From Blastocystis sp. Blastoise (taxonomy: Eukaryota; Sar; Bigyra; Opalinata; Blastocystidae): 64,000 nucleotides of DNA. Each line of letters opens with the position of its first letter. The stretch's first letter is position 1. The notes beneath the pieces were generated by a model, which saw nothing but the letters and a program-made list of their open reading frames with translations, did no database searches and had not been told where the DNA came from. The position numbers and the translations under genes were made by a program. Shown one piece after another: positions 1-27,198 of this stretch. The DNA is taken from positions 812,501 to 876,500 of the forward strand of contig JBBPEB010000017.1 of NCBI GenBank assembly GCA_039096225.1. The letters are read 5' to 3'.

Positions 1-73
1 AATCTCGATATTGAAAAAGGGCTGAAGTTGAAAGAGGTGTTTCACCCTGCTGGTCATCGTTTGAATCACTCAT
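1..73 (-). CDS. 5' end of an unidentified minus-strand gene (partial)
   Basis: Reading the minus strand from 73 gives an ATG followed by 24 open codons to the window edge: MSDSNDDQQGETPLSTSALF and a few more residues. The segment uses CAG, GGT and GCC codons that stand out from the AT-rich DNA after it, as coding sequence does in this genome. The gene runs off the left edge, so its product is not recognisable. It would be divergent from SF3B6 with about 400 bp of AT-rich DNA between the two starts, presumably both promoters. The plus-strand reading of the same bases is open to 261 but ends in biased low-complexity residues and is more likely a shadow. Confidence 0.5.
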   Translation of the reverse strand, partial: MSDSNDDQQGETPLSTSALFQYRD

Positions 74-469
74 TGAAAATAAATCTAATAGTTGTAAGAG
101 CTTATTTAAAAAATAAAGTAAAACAAGAATTATATTATCCTCAATTGAATTTTATTATTTTGAATCGTAAATATAATCGTACTGAAACTAATTTTATTAT
201 AAAAAACCATAAATATTTTTTCGAACAACAATTTTATTCAAGTTCAAAAAAATTTTATTAGGACTGTATATTATTATAAAACAATTTTCTTCTGTTTATT
301 TTAAAAAAATAAAGAACTTTTCTAATATTTCCAAGAATTTTTGCTTTTTTGTTTGTTTCATCTTTTTTTGACTTTATTATTACTTTGAATTCGATTACTG
401 TTGTATTGATTCATAAGTTTTATTTCATTATATTATTAAACTCTTCAACATCTTCTCCATATAATAAAT
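74..469. promoter_or_regulatory. Divergent intergenic region upstream of SF3B6
   Basis: AT-rich non-coding stretch of about 400 bp between the minus-strand start at 73 and the SF3B6 ATG at 470. It holds T-runs and A-runs but no recognisable operator or RNA gene. By position it should contain both promoters. Confidence 0.4.
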
Positions 470-1032
470 ATGGCAACTCGTGCTACTGCTCGTTTACCTC
501 CTGAAGTAAACAGAATCCTATATGTTAAAAATTTACCCTATAAAATCTCTGCAGAAGAAATGTACGATCTCTTTGATAAATATGGTGATATAAGACAAAT
601 CAGAATGTATGTAAATATTTATAAAAATAAATAAATCGAGAATGGTTTTCGTCATTCTTTTTGAATATTTTATATAAATAACTTTTTATCTATACGTGTA
701 TATCCTAAATAAATTATTGATATAGTGGAAATACAAAGGAAACTCGTGGAACAGCCTTTGTTATTTATGAAGATATATATGATGCAAAAAGAGCTTATGA
801 CACTCTTTCTGGTTTTAAAGTTGCAGATAAATATTTAGTTATTATTTACTTTAAGGCAAATAAGTATATATTCATATATATATTTATTGTATTCGTTTCT
901 ATTATTATATAAATTCATAAATCATAAAATAATAATAATTATACTTTATGTAGGATATTAAAAGAAAAAGACCTCGAAAAACGTGAGAAAGAATTAGAAG
1001 AATATAAAATGAAATATGGTTTATCACGATAA
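470..1032 (+). CDS. SF3B6: Splicing factor 3B subunit 6 (SF3B14a/p14), RRM protein
   Basis: Three exons, 470-606, 726-863 and 954-1032, join in frame to 117 residues ending in TAA. The product has one RRM: the RNP2-like strand reads [10 protein letters not shown], and the RNP1-like strand reads [20 protein letters not shown]. It is followed by the p14-type [16 protein letters not shown] block and a charged C-terminal helix ending KMKYGLSR. In the family this small protein sits in the U2 snRNP SF3b complex, binds SF3B1 and contacts the branch-point adenosine. Length and motif order match the human 125-residue protein. Both introns have GTATGT or GTATAT donors and TAG or TATAG acceptors. The ATG is chosen because it opens the family N-terminus ([16 protein letters not shown]). 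Confidence 0.93.
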
Positions 1033-2665
1033 ACTTATAAATAATTATTTGCTTAAATATATTTTTTTTACTTTTATTGTTTCTATGTTTTTCTTATATA
1101 TTCATTCATATATATGTCTATTTTTTGTGTTAAAAAATATGTCGATACTTATACTTGTGTTTATATATAAATCTGTTCAACTTTTTCTAAACTATATAAA
1201 TAGAGAATTCTTTATTAATAAAACAAATTAGATGTATTTTTATGTAAGATTTTAATTTAAAAAAATGATAAAGGAGAGTATTTATTTTTTTAATATATTA
1301 TATTAACATACAACAAATATAAACAAATACAAAAGTTATTATTTGAGATAATAGAAAATTATATATATAATTTGAACGAAATGAAAAGCAAAAAAAGAAT
1401 TGAATATAGAATATAAACAAATAGACGCTATATATGTTATATATATAGTCCAGAAAAAACAAAATATCGTTTCAATGAAGATACAAAGAATTGAATGCAC
1501 TATAAGACATTTTTGACCTTTTAACAAATATGATTGGCTATCTATGATTATTAGTCCAATCAATTTGTTTAAAATGACAAAACTGTCCGTAGTGATGCCA
1601 TAATTATTTAGTTTTATATATATATATATGAACTAAGTTATTTAATACATAATATATATATACCTAGAATAACGAAATAAATAAGTAATAAATATAGGTT
1701 GCATATATATATATATATATAGAAACAAAGAGAAAGACTATAAAAAGGAATAAAATGTTTAAATAAAAGGATAATAATATTATAATAGTATAATATATAT
1801 ATGTTAAAATAATTATATAATAAAATACTTTTTATATTACTATCAAACTATTCTTGTAACAAATGAAATATATATAATAGATATTGAATTAAATATTTAC
1901 TATATAAAACCATATATATATATATATATATATATATGTTTTCAAATGAAAATGAATAGAAAAAACAAAATAAAAATTTAAGTAATTAAAAGAATAAAAA
2001 TCATTAAAAGATTCAGAGAGGCAAAAAAAAATACCAAAATGTATTTTGTAAATAAAAAATATTCCAATCAAAAAAAGGAAGGAAAACAATATATTTATAA
2101 TAAATAAAAAATATTTAGTATATATATATGAATATATATAGAAAGTGAATTCAGTTTTAAATATCATAAGCCGAAGAGGCGTATATATATATATATATAT
2201 ATAATGTTAATTAAGACATAAATAATTAGTATATAAAATAAATAGAAAACAAAAAAAAAAAACAAAACAAAACATATAAACAAAAGGATATATATATATA
2301 ATAATAATAATAAATAGAACACTTTATTATTAAAGAAAGCATCACAAAAAAAAAGAAAACAAAAAAAAATTCAATAATATAAAAAAAGTATATATATATA
2401 TATGTTTATTGATCAATAGATTGATACTGATAAGAACTGAATAATATATGATATAAGAATAATATATATATATATTTATATATGTATATATATAGAAACC
2501 TAATAAATTTAAAAAATGAGGAATAATAAAAAGAAAAAATGTATATATATATAAAACAAAATATGTCATAATAAATATATAAATTATAATGTATGAACGA
2601 ACAAAATGGAAACTTTTATTTAATATATATATATATATATTATTCATTGAATATATAGAAGTAAA
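1033..2665. other. Long AT-rich intergenic region
   Basis: About 1.6 kb between the convergent stops of SF3B6 (+) and the giant RING gene (-). It contains (TA)n tracts near 1696-1720, 1912-1936 and 2181-2202, plus A-runs. The only open frames are low-complexity Ile/Tyr/Phe strings expected from AT-rich DNA. I see no gene, tRNA or other structured element here. Confidence 0.6.
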
Positions 2666-17002
<14,337 letters not shown>

Positions 17003-18005
17003 GTCAGTTCAACGAAGAAGCTGCTGTTTTATATTTATTAAAACTCTTTATACTTATTTAAAAGATCAATAAATGATGAGGTAAATACAAGTTGAATAAA
17101 AAAATCAAGAAACAAAAATAAATGTTCAACCTCACAAGGAATAATCACGATTAAAAAGGCTGAATACTCTTGAAATCTTTATACCCTATTTTAAAAGTAG
17201 AATCCCCCTAATTCAACGAGCTTTCTAGTCCGTGAATTTTTTAAAAAACTATACTGAATTATTTTTAAGATTAGTATTAAATTGTTTGAAATATAAATTT
17301 TTTGCTGAACTACTTTTCAGATATAAATTTCTTTTTGTTCTTCTTATTGTTATAAGAAGAATATTTATTAATTTAATATATTTATTTACTAGTTTATTAT
17401 GTTAGAATGTTCTTGGTTAACTAAGTACACTATAATTTTAAGATATCATTCTGGAACAATCTTTTGTTATTATTTGTTATAAGAACATATATTCCTATTC
17501 ACTGAATTAGTTAGATAAATATTTAGTATGCTATTGTATCTATTTCTATGAAAAGTTTTAAAACTTTATTGAGTTTTACTTCATTTCTAAATATATACAT
17601 AGATAGATATGATTTTATTGTATATGATTATAAGACAGATCAGAAAATCGTGAATGTTAGGTTTTTATCCGGAATATATTATACTATTTTATGAAATCTG
17701 TATGATTGGTTACGAGTATTAATATAACAAATTGTTTTTCATTTTTATAATAAATCATTCTTAAATGAGTAACGTATCGTAAATAAAGAATCTTTATTTA
17801 ATGTTGTGAAGCCATATAATACTAATTATTTATGGATAATGATAAAATGATGTTATTCATATATACACGATAAAAAATTAATTATAAAATGATTAAACAA
17901 AACAATATAGAGAGTCTTTTTAAAAATACGATTTTTTTAATTATTATTATGTAAATATATAATAATAATAATAATAAATAATAGCACTAAAGATATAAAT
18001 TTCTT
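17003..18005. other. Intergenic region between the RING gene and the cullin
   Basis: About 1 kb upstream of the RING gene start and downstream of the cullin stop. It is AT-rich without simple arrays except a short AAT run near 17961-17985. I see no open frame of normal composition and no RNA gene. It should hold the RING gene promoter. Confidence 0.5.
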
Positions 18006-18645
18006 TTAAGGAACATATTTTAATAAATTAAAATCAGTTGGATTTCTACTAATATAACTATATATAATGTAATATAAATATAATGAATTACTATTAGTAT
18101 AAATATATATATGAACAATATATACTCATTTTCAATAAGATAGTCAATTTTTTCTTTGATAAGTTCTATTGGAATATTAGGTTTTGAAGAAGTGATAACA
18201 GAGAAGATTTCTGTTGCAGGTATATATAACTTAGTTTCTAGTTCTTTCTGTTGAGAAGCAGTCAATTTAATGATATCTTCTTCATCTTCGATATTATAAG
18301 CAGTGAATAAATCACGATAATGACTCTTTAATAAATTAACAATCTTAGCATTAATGAAAGCACTATATATTATTATTATTATTATTATTATACTTATTAT
18401 TATTATGCTTATTATACTTATTATACTTATTATTATATTTATTATTATATTTATTATGATTATACTTATTATATAACTATAACTATATACTCATTATTCT
18501 CTTGACAAGTATCAACGTTATTATGCATATAAATAATAGGAACAGGAATTCGAAACCCTCTTCCATCTGGATTATACATTTGATCCGGATGAGGTAAAGA
18601 ATAGCTTAAGCAATAAAGAGGAATAGATGCAGATGTAGTAGTAGG

Positions 18646-18688
<43 letters not shown>

Positions 18689-20675
18689 GTAGTAGTAGTA
18701 GTAGTAGTAGCAGCAGGATTATTATTATTAGCAGTAGTAGTAGTAGCAGGATTATTATTATTAATATTATTATTAATATTATTAATATTATTATTATTAT
18801 TAGTAGTAGTTGTAGAATTATCTTTATTATTATTTGTAGTAATAGTAGCAGCATTAGAATTATTACTATTATTATTATCTTTATTATCTTTATTATTATT
18901 AATAGGAACAGAAGTAGTAAGAGAAGAAGACACACGAAGAATGCCATATCTATAAGAAGAAGAAGAATAAATATAAATAAATGAATAAATAAAAATGAAC
19001 TCATAAAATATATATTTATAGATAGTTTTCATAGATAGAATATTATAATATATATACATACTTTACAAATTGAAGAACAACTTGATTAATATAGATAATA
19101 TTTGTAGAATATTGTTCACATACTTTTATAATTGCTTCCATAGATAATGAACTCTTTTTAAAAAGAGCCAATATAAGTGCTTGAAATTCTGAAAGAACGA
19201 ATGACATCGGCTTCTCAATAATTGTGTTTCCTTCTTTCACTTTATATGTATATTGAACTGTTACAGATCCAAAACCTAATAGCTATATATATAATAATAA
19301 TAATAATAATTATTATTATATAATTATATATATATATACAGGTTCGATAGTAGATATAGAATGATTTGCCTGATAATAATCAACAAGATCTCCTATTTTA
19401 GCGCGGTATTTCATAGTGAACCCGCCACAATAATTACTACGTCGTTTCGAGGAGTCCATGACGTCATTAGGAAGACGAATAGCACTAAAACCGCGGAAAT
19501 CCACATAATAGGAAGAAAGGGTATATAAAGAGATTTGAGCATTCTATACAGAATAATGAAAAATATTATAAAATAAAATGATATTACTATTTTTATACAT
19601 GGAATATATAAAATTCTTAATCATATAAAAAGAATATATATATATACATCTTGCATTTCTGATATATATGGAGTTTCAGCACCTTTTAACTATATATAAA
19701 TAGCTTATTATTATGTGTATTATTATTATACTTATCATTATATTTATTATTATATTTATTATTATATTCAATACTATATTTATTATTATATATATTATAT
19801 ACTAGTTTTTTAATTGTGAATACTTCGGTATCAAATAACGTGCAAAACTTACTTAATATCTATATATATATAATATATAATATATATAATAAATATATGT
19901 ATATTTACATATTGGTCAACATTTGGCTTATATTTATATATATATAAACGTGTGAATAGAAGTTGTTTATAATAATATATATATTCATCATTATAATAAC
20001 CAGAAGATAACTATATATATATATATATATTATTACATTTACTATTATTATTATTATAAATATACTTGAAATATGGCTTCCAACCACACATCTCGTTCAG
20101 GTGACTATATATATATATATATAGTAGTTAATAGAAATTATATATATATATATATATATATATACTGTCCATTTTCCTTTTTCATCCACAAGTTTACTTG
20201 AAAGGAGACTTATCTATAAGTATATATATATATATATATTAAATATAATGTATATTTGTATAGTATTAGAAAGCAAACTATATATATACTATAGAGTTAT
20301 TAAGAATATTGTTAAGAAAGAGTGGAACAGCTGGAAAAGAGGATAGAAAGGAGGTAAATAGAGGAACCAACTATATATATATATATATATATATCATTAA
20401 TGGTATTAAGTATAATAATTATTCTAATTAGTTTAATAATGAAAATAATAATATAATTAATATAGAAATAAGTAGAATATAATAATACAATTAGTTAAAT
20501 AAGTAAAATATAATAATATAATTAGTTCAATAATAATATAATAATAGCATACAATATCTTTAAAATTGGCGGGATCCGTGTCGCGGTAAATACTCTCCGA
20601 AAGGATAAGAAGACGATAATATAAATTAACAAAAGAATTTATATACATATAGCATTCATCTATATATATATATAT

Positions 20676-20724
<49 letters not shown>

Positions 20725-20994
20725 TATATATATATATATATATTAATAGATACCTTGATTTGAGTAATCTGCTTTGAAAACTGGCATTTTTGGAAGTCGT
20801 GTCTATTAATAATAATAATAATAGTAATAATAATAAGTATAATAATAAGTATAATAATAAGTATAATAATAAGTATAATAATATATAACATATACAACTA
20901 TATAAGGTTTTAAACAAGGTACAATGGTCTTTTGATAAGGAATATCTAAAATCCCGCGGGTCTCGAAGATAATACGCCGAAGTTGTCCTATTTG

Positions 20995-21028
<34 letters not shown>

Positions 21029-22650
21029 AACATATTATTCTATATATAGAAAATATAATATATATATATATATAGAAAACATAATATATATACTTTTTCA
21101 TGTTGTGGATCAATTAGTGGTGATAAAAAGGCGGGATTCTTATTAATAATTGGCAGAATATACTGACCAACAATATAGCAATAACCCTATATATAATATA
21201 TAATATATAATATATAATATATAATATAAATACTTGAATAAGAACGATTTCATTAGTCGTATCTTTGAGGAGACATGACGCGTCATCAAGTATATCCATT
21301 TCATACTGAATCTATATAAACGAATAACATAATTATATAATTATGATTATGTTTATATAAATATGAATCGAATAATGATTATATATTAACAATAATATTA
21401 ATAAAAACTATATATATATATATATACTACATCAAATAGCATAAACATAGATTCTTTTGAAAAACAATCTTCGCATTGCACGTGACTTAAAATAAGTTCT
21501 TTAAATTCATTTCGATTTATAAATACATTTAAAAATAACCGTAAATAAAAAGGATTACGAGGAAAGTTATTCAGCATATAAGAATATGTTTTATTAGATA
21601 ATTCTGAAATAGTACTCTTAGAAACAAGACGACCCAATATAAAAAGAATTCGACTTCTATATATATATAATGATAATAATAAAGATAATAATATAAATAA
21701 AATAGTTTATAAAAATAATAAATAAAAATAATAAATTAAAAAAAAAACAATTATATATAACTTGAACTAAAAAAAATTAATAAAAAACTCAAAAAATTAT
21801 ATATACAATGGTTCTAATAACATTTGTTTTTCTTTTCTGAGTTTATTTTTAAATATATATAATAAATAATTATCGATAATAGAAGAGATATAACGTAAAT
21901 GTTTCTTGATAAAAACACGAACAAATGCCTAGAAAAAAAAATAATAATAGAATAGCTAATATATAAATGGTATATATATAATATTTATATTAATAAAGTG
22001 TTTATACATATATAAATATATACTGTATGCCCTGTTATATAAGTATTAGTATTATGATTATAACAATAAGAATCATCGATAATCCTTATAGTTGTATCTA
22101 CATATGTATAAGAGCAACAAATAAAATGTAAAATTGCAAAATAGCAATCAACCACATCACATAAAAGCTATAAGAATAAATATATATAAAGACAAGAACA
22201 ATTGCTGTATATAGATCTAAAATCAAAAATAGATGAACAAAATGATTTAAATATATATGTTTTATAAACTAAAATAATACTTTCAATCTTGATTCTTCTG
22301 ACTGAACCTTTAATAACTTCTTTCCATGCTCATAGAATAGTGCACAGGAGTCACTTAGATTTATAAAAAACTATAATACAAATGAAATAATTGTATTATC
22401 AGCAAGTTACAAAAAAATAAAAACAGAAATCACAACATACTTTATTCAAACCAGCATAATATACATAGGGAAACGAGGAATTATCTTGGGGAATAATTTT
22501 AAAAGTAGTTTTATCATTCATAAGGAGTTTATGACCATTGTCCATAAAAATCTAGAGAAATAAATGATTATTTAAATAGTTTTAAATATTGATCTTGTGT
22601 ACCTTATATATAAAAGAGAATTCCATCTCATGAAGTTTAGAAAATTGCAT
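18006..22650 (-). CDS. Divergent cullin with C-terminal neddylation/winged-helix domain
   Basis: More than fifteen short exons separated by (TA)n-type introns. The diagnostic part is C-terminal. The cullin-homology segment (exons near 19050-19500) reads GDLVDYYQANHS, then MSFVLSEFQALILALF, then SLSMEAIIKVCEQ, matching the family's STFQ.a.LLLFN...l...eI block. The final winged helix contains NAKIVNLLKSHYR, whose Lys fits the NEDD8 acceptor context, and IPIELIKEKIDYLIENDYIS, ending in TAA at 18006 after a last intron with a TATATATAG acceptor. A low-complexity Asn/Ala/Thr insert (18640-18900) interrupts the homology region. Cullins scaffold RING ubiquitin ligases. The N-terminal half is too diverged to assign a subtype. 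The start is uncertain: ATG 22650 keeps the frame that joins the next exon (HEMEFSFIYK), while ATG 22754 opens a frame that does not. Confidence 0.72.
18367..18475 (-). repeat. Intronic AT-rich triplet and tetranucleotide array in the cullin gene
   Basis: ATT triplets and TTATTATACTTATTA-type variants on the plus strand fill one cullin intron. On the coding strand they read as AAT repeats, the opposite orientation to the long intronic arrays in other genes of the window. Confidence 0.7.
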
Positions 22651-22754
22651 AACTGATGAGCCACTAGATAATGAAAAGATAAGTATGTCGCAAAATACTT
22701 TGCTATATCAATTATGGAGTTCATGTAATATTCAATATATGATTGAGCAGACAT

Positions 22755-23297
22755 GATTCAATTAGAATGAAGCAATTCAATCAATTTACTATTTTATGAA
22801 CAAAAATAAATTAAGGCATCTTAAGATTCTTTCAGTTTCAATTTAAAAACGAAAATATTTAATGGTCAGCTGTTCATTAGATATTAGTATTATTGATTTT
22901 AATCATTATGTTTAATGATGCTCATATGTTGTATATAATAAATGGAATATCATTTTCACAAAAAGTTGTAATTCATTTCGTTAATTTTTTGTATATTTAG
23001 TTATTTCATTTTTATAAATATATATTCATAATTATGAGATAATGTTAAATAAATTAATTGATATCTTTTTTAAATAAACAAATACTAACTTTAGAAATGA
23101 CGATTATTGAAGCTATATAGCAATATTTAAAATAAAAACTTGTGAATCTATCAAATTAAAGAATTTAAAACAAAACAAATTTAATATAATATAAATTATG
23201 ATACTATTATATCACTGAATCAATTCTAGTACAAGAGAATAATAGAAAAACAAAAAGATAATAAATCTATATATTTTTATATTCAAATAAGTTGTAT
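22755..23297. other. Intergenic region upstream of the cullin
   Basis: About 540 bp between the cullin 5' end and the PDI stop, both on the minus strand. AT-rich with no coding-like composition and no recognisable RNA gene. It should contain the cullin promoter. Confidence 0.45.
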
Positions 23298-25118
23298 TTA
23301 TAATTCTTCTTCAGTCTTAGCTTCAGTTTCTTCTTTAGGTTCTTCAACTTCAACAGAGTTTTCAAGAACGAATTTCTTCATAGCTTCAGCACTTCTATCA
23401 CCTTCATAAGACATAACTTTAGAAGATCCAGCAGGGAAGAATTTGATAGTAGGGAAACCACGGATTTGAACTTCAGGATGATCAACTTCATTAGCAGTAG
23501 CATCCATTTCAGCAATGATAATATCCTTTCTATCAGCAAGAGATTTAGCGAGTTCAATATAAGCAGGAGCAAGAGCCTTGCAGTGACCACACCAAGGAGC
23601 ATAGAATTTAATAAGGACATTCTTAGTTTCATCTAAAGCAATATCATTGAAGGATTTACCAACAATAGTATAAACAGGACCATTTTGAGTTTCAGGAATA
23701 GGTTCAGACTTTAAGAAAGGAGTAAGTTTACCAAGATTGTAATTGTTTACAAATTGATTAAGTTCTTCTTCAGTAAATTCACCTTCAAACTTATATTTCT
23801 TCATACCACCTTGAGTATTTTTAATCATAACTACAGCAGGAAGTTCAGCAAGAGTAACTCCAAAATAATCCATTAAACGAGTATTTTCAACAGGAATAGA
23901 AACAAAGAATTCTTCACCTTGATGAGCAGCAGAAACCTTACTGAAAGTATTTAATTCTTCTTTACCTTCTTCATCATCTTCAGCAAAGATAATACATTGA
24001 GATTCAATACCACTAGAAGGACTAAAGATCTTACGAGCATTCTTTTGATTGAAAGGAATAACAAGAGGTAATTCGTGTTTATGAACAAATTTAGAAATAG
24101 TTTCACTAGTAAGATCACCAGTAAGAACAGCACTTAATTCATCAAACTTCTTGTTAACAACAATAGTATTAACATCAGCGATTAATTATATATATATTAT
24201 TATTATTATAAATTATGAATAGAGAATTAATAAAATAAAAAATAATCATAAATTTATGATTCATGTAAAAAAAATAAATAGATCTATATACTTGAGCACT
24301 AATAGCAGGATCAACAACATAAGCGAAAACTAAATCATCAACAGTAGCAGCAACATTAAGATATTCCTTTAAACATTCAGATTCTTCAGCACAATGAGCA
24401 ACGAAAACTACATCATTATCAGCAGTAAGTTTAACTAATTCTTCAGCATCTTCAATCTTCTTACCAATAGGACCAGACTTACGAACAACAAAATCAACAA
24501 TTTCCCTAAAAATAATATTATAAAATTAATAAAATTGCTATAAATAATGTATTCAAAAATATATATATATATATAAATCTATTCAAAATAAAAGAATAAA
24601 TATAAAAAAAAACATACTTAGCAACACGACCACCTTCATAATCAGAAATAGTTTCACCACGGATGAATTTAAGAGTAGGGAATCCTTGAATTTGATATTT
24701 ATTGGAAAGCTTGGGGTTAGAAGTAGCATCAACCTTAGCAATCTTATAAGCAGGTTCCATACCAGCAAGAGTCTTAGCAGCAGCAGCATATTCAGGAGCA
24801 AGTTTCTTACAATGACCACACCACTATATAGAAATAAACAAATAGTAAGAAATGCCAATTAATACATGAAATAGATCATGTACATATGAATCGATTATAT
24901 GTAATTATAGTTTTTTTTTTATAATGCAAAAAAGAAAAAAATAGAAAAAGTCTAGGTTAAATTTTACATACAGGAGCATAGAATTCAACAAGAAGAGATC
25001 CAAATTCTTCAACAGCAGCATCAAAAGTACTATCGTTTAAAACAATAACACCATCTTCTTCAGGATAGCTTTGAGCAAAAGCTAAAGCAATGACAAATAA
25101 TAAAGCAAAGAACTTCAT
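23298..25118 (-). CDS. PDI1: Protein disulfide isomerase (PDI), ER lumen
   Basis: Four exons (24972-25118, 24618-24823, 24292-24505, 23298-24185) total 1455 nt, 484 residues. A signal peptide ([17 protein letters not shown]) precedes an a domain with active-site WCGHC at residues 50-54, then b and b' domains, then an a' domain with a second [12 protein letters not shown] motif. This is the a-b-b'-a' layout of classical PDI, which forms and rearranges disulfides in the ER. Intron 1 splits the first active site between Pro and Trp. The acidic C-terminus ends in TEEEL, not HDEL or KDEL. Intron 3 (24186-24291) ends in AA where an AG acceptor is expected. I place the boundary there because it restores a gap-free match to the family (ISAQ then [10 protein letters not shown]) and keeps the whole model in frame. 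Codon use is more uniform than in neighbours, consistent with high expression. Confidence 0.95.
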
Positions 25119-26120
25119 CTAAACAGAGAATAATAAGGTCTACTCAAATAATAGATATAGATAAAACATACTTTTAACAACAAATAATAATAAAATAATG
25201 AAGGCAATTATTTATTTTTAGAATGTAATATGTTTTTTTATGTAAAGTGATTTTCAATTATAACAATTATATCTGTTTTCTTTCTTTCCAAAATCACGCA
25301 ACATTCGATACGTCTTCTTCCAGAATATCCTCTTCCTTTGTCAATTTTTTTGCGAATAATCATGATTCTTCCGTTTGAATTGCTTTATTTTTAAAATAAA
25401 ATTTTTCTTCGCTTCACAGAAGAAATTATAAAACAAACAAATCTTGATTTTCGCTAGAAGTACACCTTTGTTGCCACAAATAAGTAAAATTATTCATTTG
25501 TCAGTAATATTCGTTTGATTATAACAATCTGTATGCAGATGACTTTCATTTGCATAAAACTAAATCAAAATAAACTAGACATTTTGACTCATTATGATCA
25601 TTTCATTGTTTGATTTTATAGAGTTTGTACTCTCTTATATTGTCTTGAGCGATTTAAGGATGATCAGTATTCTCTAATCAAAAATAAACACTACGAAAAT
25701 TTTCAAAAGCATTTTTTTTCTGTTATTATGGACAACAGAAGCCATGAAAATGTTTACCAAGTCTTTAAATATGTACTCTATATAATGAATAAAGAAAAGT
25801 ATATCATTACAATGAAGAGATTGAAGTGACTTTTGTTAAAATTTGAGTGAAACTATATAGAATACCCTAGTTAATTAAAATAAATTCAAAATATATTTTT
25901 GTATAAATATATAATGAATTAGGGTATAACTTTTGTAAAACTATTTTTTTTAAATAAAAAAGCGAGTGTTTATAATAAATAAATAAAACAAAACAACATT
26001 TGTAAGATAATACAAATAGAGATAGAAAATCAATATAGCTATCTTTTATAACAGATAAGATACCAAAAAAAAAAGATGATAACAAAAACACAATAAATAT
26101 ATATATAAGATGAAAAAAAT
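25119..26120. promoter_or_regulatory. PDI upstream region
   Basis: About 1 kb upstream of the PDI start and downstream of the eIF1 stop. The part from 25260 to 25460 is less AT-biased than most intergenic DNA here, with pyrimidine-rich stretches and CACGCAAC near 25295. The eIF1-proximal half looks like 3' untranslated AT-rich DNA. No gene is visible. Confidence 0.45.
25318..25330. promoter_or_regulatory. Possible heat-shock element upstream of PDI
   Basis: TTCCAGAATATCC fits two and most of a third alternating nTTCn/nGAAn unit, about 200 bp upstream of the PDI ATG. A heat-shock factor gene is present in the same window. The match is imperfect and may be chance. Confidence 0.22.
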
Positions 26121-26772
26121 TTAAACACCATGAATGATAATATCATCTTCATGATTAATTTCTTCGTGAATGAGGAATTCATGAATATCAGCTCTGTGAT
26201 CACCTTGTAATTGAATAATTTTACCAGCTTCTTCATCTTCTACAATAGAGCCATTACATTTAAAGGTGTTTTTCCATGCTTTGAGAATTTTCTTTAAATT
26301 CAAATCTGTGGCTAAACCTTGAACAATGGTAATACATTTACGGCCTCTTCTTTGTTGAATACGAAGATCTAAAAGATTCAGTTAAAGGAAATAAATAAAA
26401 AATTATAAATATTTTATTATTGTTATATCATATAGAACTATTTATCAATCTATTTTATATATTATTCTATGACACTAAGCGACAAGAATAAATACATATA
26501 TAAATAAATTCAATAGTAGAAAGAAAAATCAATAAAAAAGAAAAATGTGACTAAAATATTTATATTTATAAAAAGGATACGAACTTTTTCATGACTAACT
26601 ACATGGATAGGTTCAACCTCATCTAATGCTCCTATAAAGAAAGAAAATAAACAATGGTAAATCGTAAACTATATACCAGCAGAACTTTCAAAGTTCAATA
26701 AAGTGAGTTGAGGATCTATAGTGATATTATTTTTGAGAATTGAATATTTGAATACATACCTTCTTCAGTCAT
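26121..26772 (-). CDS. SUI1: Translation initiation factor eIF1 (SUI1)
   Basis: Three exons (26760-26772, 26581-26631, 26121-26368) sum to 312 nt, 103 residues, stop TAA. The SUI1 fold is clear: LRIQQRRGRKCITIVQGLAT, then a basic helix KKILKAWKNTFKCNGSIVED, then GKIIQLQGDHRADIHEFL, ending IIIHGV like the family's ...VHGF. eIF1 binds the 40S subunit near the P site and enforces start-codon selection. The first exon encodes only MTEE plus one base, and the N-terminal tail is shorter than the human one. The chosen ATG is the only one upstream that gives correct splice phase. Confidence 0.95.
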
Positions 26773-27198
26773 TCTAATAAACTAATAAAATATTCCATTC
26801 ACTCATTTTCTTTTCTTTTCCCCATGATTTTATCATAATGAAAAAAATGTTATGACTGAAAAAATAGTCAGCACTAAGCTGAATTTACTCAAAATTATGT
26901 TTATATACAAAAAATTATGTTTATATACAGTATTGAAAATGTAAATGAATTTATCTAATTTAAACAATGAATTATATTTATACTATTAAATTAAATATAA
27001 TTGAAATAGGATAAAATGATACAAAACAAATCATGAATATACAAAACGAAGAACATGAACAAACAAGAATATAATTAATGAAAAAAGTTAAAAAGCTAAT
27101 ATAAGATTTATAAACAAAATATTTGAACAAATAAAAGAACATAAAATGAAATTAATTATACATATATTAGTATAATGTGACAAAAATATAAAAATAAT
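26773..27198. other. Intergenic region between eIF1 and NIFK
   Basis: About 425 bp of AT-rich sequence holding the eIF1 promoter and the NIFK 3' flank. A direct repeat, aaaattatgtttatatac, occurs twice near 26893-26930. No gene is visible. Confidence 0.4.

Noticed and set aside
22650-22754. ATG at 22754 as the cullin start
   Set aside because: Its frame, after the GTACAC donor and TCTAG acceptor, hits TGA within about a dozen codons, whereas the frame through ATG 22650 joins the next exon smoothly. An unseen upstream exon joined at the TATAG before 22704 remains possible.
24268-24293. Use of the TATATAG just after the PDI intron-3 donor as an acceptor
   Set aside because: It lies a few bases from the donor and would append non-homologous residues running into a stop; homology requires the boundary at 24185/24186.
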